Origin: Pseudomonadota bacterium
Lineage (GTDB): Bacteria > Pseudomonadota > Alphaproteobacteria > Rhizobiales > Devosiaceae
Assembly (NCBI GenBank): GCA_023393475.1
Contig: JAEWLC010000023.1
Location: forward strand, 1-7,013
Direction of reading: 5' to 3'
Length of the DNA: 7,013 nucleotides
In this document: positions 6,414 through 7,013 of the stretch, one piece after another
Position numbering within the stretch: the stretch's first letter is position 1
Layout: each line of letters opens with the position of its first letter
Program-made: the position numbers and the translations under genes
The notes under the pieces: generated by a model
Seen by the model: only the letters and a program-made list of their open reading frames with translations
Told to the model about the DNA's origin: nothing
Databases searched by the model: none

Positions 6414-6920
6414 TCAGTCGAGCTTGCGCACCATGTAGCGGGCGGCTTCCTCGTAGCTCAGCAGCTTGCCGTAGAGTTCGGGCACCTCGGTCGCTTCGAA
6501 GCCGTGGCGCTCCCAGAACGGGATTGAGCCGTTGACGGCGACGAGCGTCATCGTGGGATAGCCCTCGGCGCGGGCGTGCTTGACCAGCGCGTCGACGATC
6601 TTGCTGGCCGCGCCGATGCGGCGGGTGACCGGCAGCAGGCAGAGGTCGTGCATATAGTAGGTGTCGGGCTCGGCCGGCAGGCGCTTCAGGAGCGTATTGA
6701 GCGGCGGCAAAGAGCCATAGGTCCAGGGGTGGCTCAGCACGTAGCCGGCGGGCTTTTCGCCGACTTCGAGCAGGTAGCAGCCGTTCTGGTAGAGCTTCAG
6801 GCGTTCGGCGAGAACTTCGGGGCTCTCGAAGAAATCGACATGCACGGTGTCGGCGATGCCCTGCACGGCAGGCAGGTCATAGGCGGTCATGGCGCGCCAG
6901 GCGACATCCTTCAGAACCAT
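6414..6920 (-). CDS. GNAT-family N-acetyltransferase
   Basis: The 168-residue product is a single GNAT domain, expected to move an acetyl group from acetyl-CoA to an amine. MHDLCLLPVTRRIGAASKI (90-108) is motif A: beta strand 4 followed by the pyrophosphate loop with R100-x-x-G103-x-A105. TLVAVNGSIPFWERHGFEAT (125-144) is the motif B region, with the typical N-x-x-x-x-x-[FY]-[WY]-x-x-x-G-F signature. The N-terminal part (MTAYDLPAVQGIADTVH) is the usual start of the fold. The substrate cannot be read from the sequence; small molecules, protein N-termini and aminoacyl groups all remain possible. The start ATG 6920 has GGGGA six bases upstream. The frame stays open upstream to the window edge, so a longer protein cannot be excluded outright, but the terminator-like hairpin and the Shine-Dalgarno favour this start. 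Confidence 0.88.
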   Translation of the reverse strand: MVLKDVAWRAMTAYDLPAVQGIADTVHVDFFESPEVLAERLKLYQNGCYLLEVGEKPAGYVLSHPWTYGSLPPLNTLLKRLPAEPDTYYMHDLCLLPVTRRIGAASKIVDALVKHARAEGYPTMTLVAVNGSIPFWERHGFEATEVPELYGKLLSYEEAARYMVRKLD

Positions 6921-6931
6921 CGGCTTTCCCC

Positions 6932-6964
6932 AAACAAAGGGCCCGCACCTGACGATGCGAGCCC
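6932..6964 (-). terminator. Intrinsic terminator (or attenuator) just upstream of the GNAT gene
   Basis: In minus-strand RNA, GGGCUCGCAUC (6964-6954), loop GUCA and GGUGCGGGCCC (6949-6939) form an 11-pair stem with two G-U pairs, followed by UUUGUUU (6938-6932). On the plus strand those two G-U pairs become C-A mismatches and there is no T-run, so the element is built for minus-strand transcription. It either ends a gene lying beyond base 7013 or acts as a conditional terminator in the GNAT leader, whose ATG is only 11 bases after the U-tract. Confidence 0.75.
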
Positions 6965-7013
6965 CGAATATCGGACCGGGGGGGCCCGTGAGCGGGCGCG
7001 CCCCGGGGTAATT

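Noticed and set aside
6993..7008. Palindromes GGGCGCGCCC and CCCCGGGG near the right edge
   Set aside because: Short GC palindromes are common at this base composition, and the flank is cut off, so no function can be supported.

Overview
This window is GC-rich, densely packed chromosomal DNA. It most likely comes from an alphaproteobacterium of the order Hyphomicrobiales (Rhizobiales). The gene order sppA, ihfB, lapA-domain gene, trpF, trpB is typical of that order. A member of or near Devosia is my best guess, but the genus is inference only. I see no insertion sequence, CRISPR array, tRNA, rRNA or phage gene.

Layout, in the direction of transcription (almost everything is on the minus strand). 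Right edge (6921-7013): a strong minus-strand intrinsic-terminator structure sits directly before the ribosome binding site of a GNAT acetyltransferase gene (6414-6920). A short plus-strand gene for a 61-residue DUF1127-like protein (6181-6366) runs convergent to the GNAT gene; a GC-rich hairpin lies between their stop codons. A 119-base divergent intergenic region (6062-6180) follows, holding an 11-base tandem direct repeat. To its left is an 832-residue regulator (3563-6061) with an OmpR/PhoB-type winged helix, a STAND/NB-ARC-like ATPase and a TPR-like C-terminus.

Left half (1-3469): a compact minus-strand gene cluster. sppA (membrane-anchored signal peptide peptidase) is followed by ihfB (IHF beta subunit), a small two-helix LapA-domain membrane protein, trpF, and trpB, which runs off the left edge. 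Gaps of 34, 15, 10 and 12 bases suggest one operon. A candidate promoter precedes sppA and a weaker one precedes ihfB. TrpF and TrpB catalyse the third and the last steps of tryptophan synthesis from anthranilate; trpA is expected just beyond base 1.

Most of the window is ordinary core genome. The points that repay a second look are the PhoB-box-like tandem repeat next to the STAND regulator, the terminator placed immediately upstream of the GNAT start, and the regulator with no recognisable target pathway. I do not see convincing evidence of a wholly new multi-gene system.
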